Assembly (NCBI GenBank): GCA_002328415.1
Contig: DCXL01000001.1
Span: 5,521-69,520 of the forward strand
From: Micavibrio sp. UBA2137
Lineage (GTDB): Bacteria; Pseudomonadota; Alphaproteobacteria; Micavibrionales; Micavibrionaceae
Direction: 5' to 3'
DNA: 64,000 nucleotides
In this document: piece by piece, positions 61,934 through 64,000 of the stretch
How the letters are laid out: every line of letters begins with the position of its first letter
Position numbering within the stretch: position 1 is the stretch's first letter
Made by a program: the position numbers and the translations under genes
Notes under the pieces: model-generated
Told to the model about the DNA's origin: nothing
Databases searched by the model: none
The model's input: the letters and a program-made list of their open reading frames with translations, nothing else

Positions 61934-64000
<2,067 letters not shown>

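Overview
The window is a gene-dense, AT-leaning stretch of an alphaproteobacterial chromosome close to the replication origin. It carries parB-parA-rsmG-mnmG-mnmE, rho, hemJ-hemH-hemE, a DnaA-box-bearing gap next to hemE, ppsR-coaE-dnaQ-secB, usg and gyrB. Both edges cut genes: parB at the left (C-terminus missing) and gyrB at the right (N-terminus missing). There is no rRNA, CRISPR array, transposase, integrase or phage gene. The exact lineage cannot be fixed from sequence alone. The gene set suggests a free-living, Gram-negative, heme-making and probably aerobic alphaproteobacterium with an exopolysaccharide.

Layout. 0-5.3 kb: chromosome segregation and tRNA-modification genes on the minus strand, with three perfect parS palindromes inside rsmG, mnmG and mnmE. 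5.4-9.9 kb: an unusual cysteine-rich membrane protein, an exported hypothetical protein, an L,D-transpeptidase and rho. 10-12.6 kb: hemE-hemH-hemJ. 12.65-12.94 kb: the likely oriC, followed by an RP001-like gene. 13.7-15.9 kb: a Bax-inhibitor-type membrane protein, MscL, tRNA-Ala(GGC) and two small envelope proteins. 15.9-25.2 kb: surface-glycan genes (glycosyltransferase, flippase, TylF-type methyltransferase, sulfotransferase, acetyltransferase, O-antigen-ligase-like protein, UPF0104 protein) with a CorA/ZntB transporter and a YihY protein. 25.2-30 kb: mltA, a Tim44-domain gene, secB, dnaQ, coaE and ppsR. 30-33.2 kb: two diverged paralogs of unknown function and a third unknown gene. 33.1-35.6 kb: asnB and dps. 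35.7-43.4 kb: mltG and the fabD-fabG-acpP-fabF operon, separated by a transglutaminase-like gene and two tandem Wzy-like paralogs. 43.7-47.1 kb: an RNase D-kdsD-lptC-lptA operon. 47.2-54.1 kb: trkH, a receiver protein with a degenerate GGDEF domain, and a polysaccharide export set (outer-membrane barrel, Wza-like protein, tyrosine kinase). 54.1-57.1 kb: recR, a flavin reductase, lolA and heme A synthase. 57.1-61.9 kb: ferredoxin reductase, membrane protein, ferredoxin, TyrA-like dehydrogenase, usg, ihfB, lapA-like and pyrF. 61.9-64 kb: gyrB.

How the genes fit together. ParA, ParB and the parS sites form the segregation system beside the likely origin. HemE, HemH and HemJ cover terminal protoheme steps and CtaA makes heme A. 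Envelope functions dominate the rest: lipid A/Kdo and LPS transport (KdsD, LptC, LptA), lipoprotein transport (LolA), murein cutting and cross-linking (MltA, MltG, L,D-transpeptidase), fatty-acid synthesis (Fab genes), and two or three glycan loci. In other alphaproteobacteria the ppsR...dnaQ-secB block lies directly across oriC from hemE. Here about 14 kb of mostly surface-glycan genes separates them.

Start sites were moved inward from the longest frame where a ribosome-binding site, a conserved N-terminus or overlap with a neighbour argued for it.
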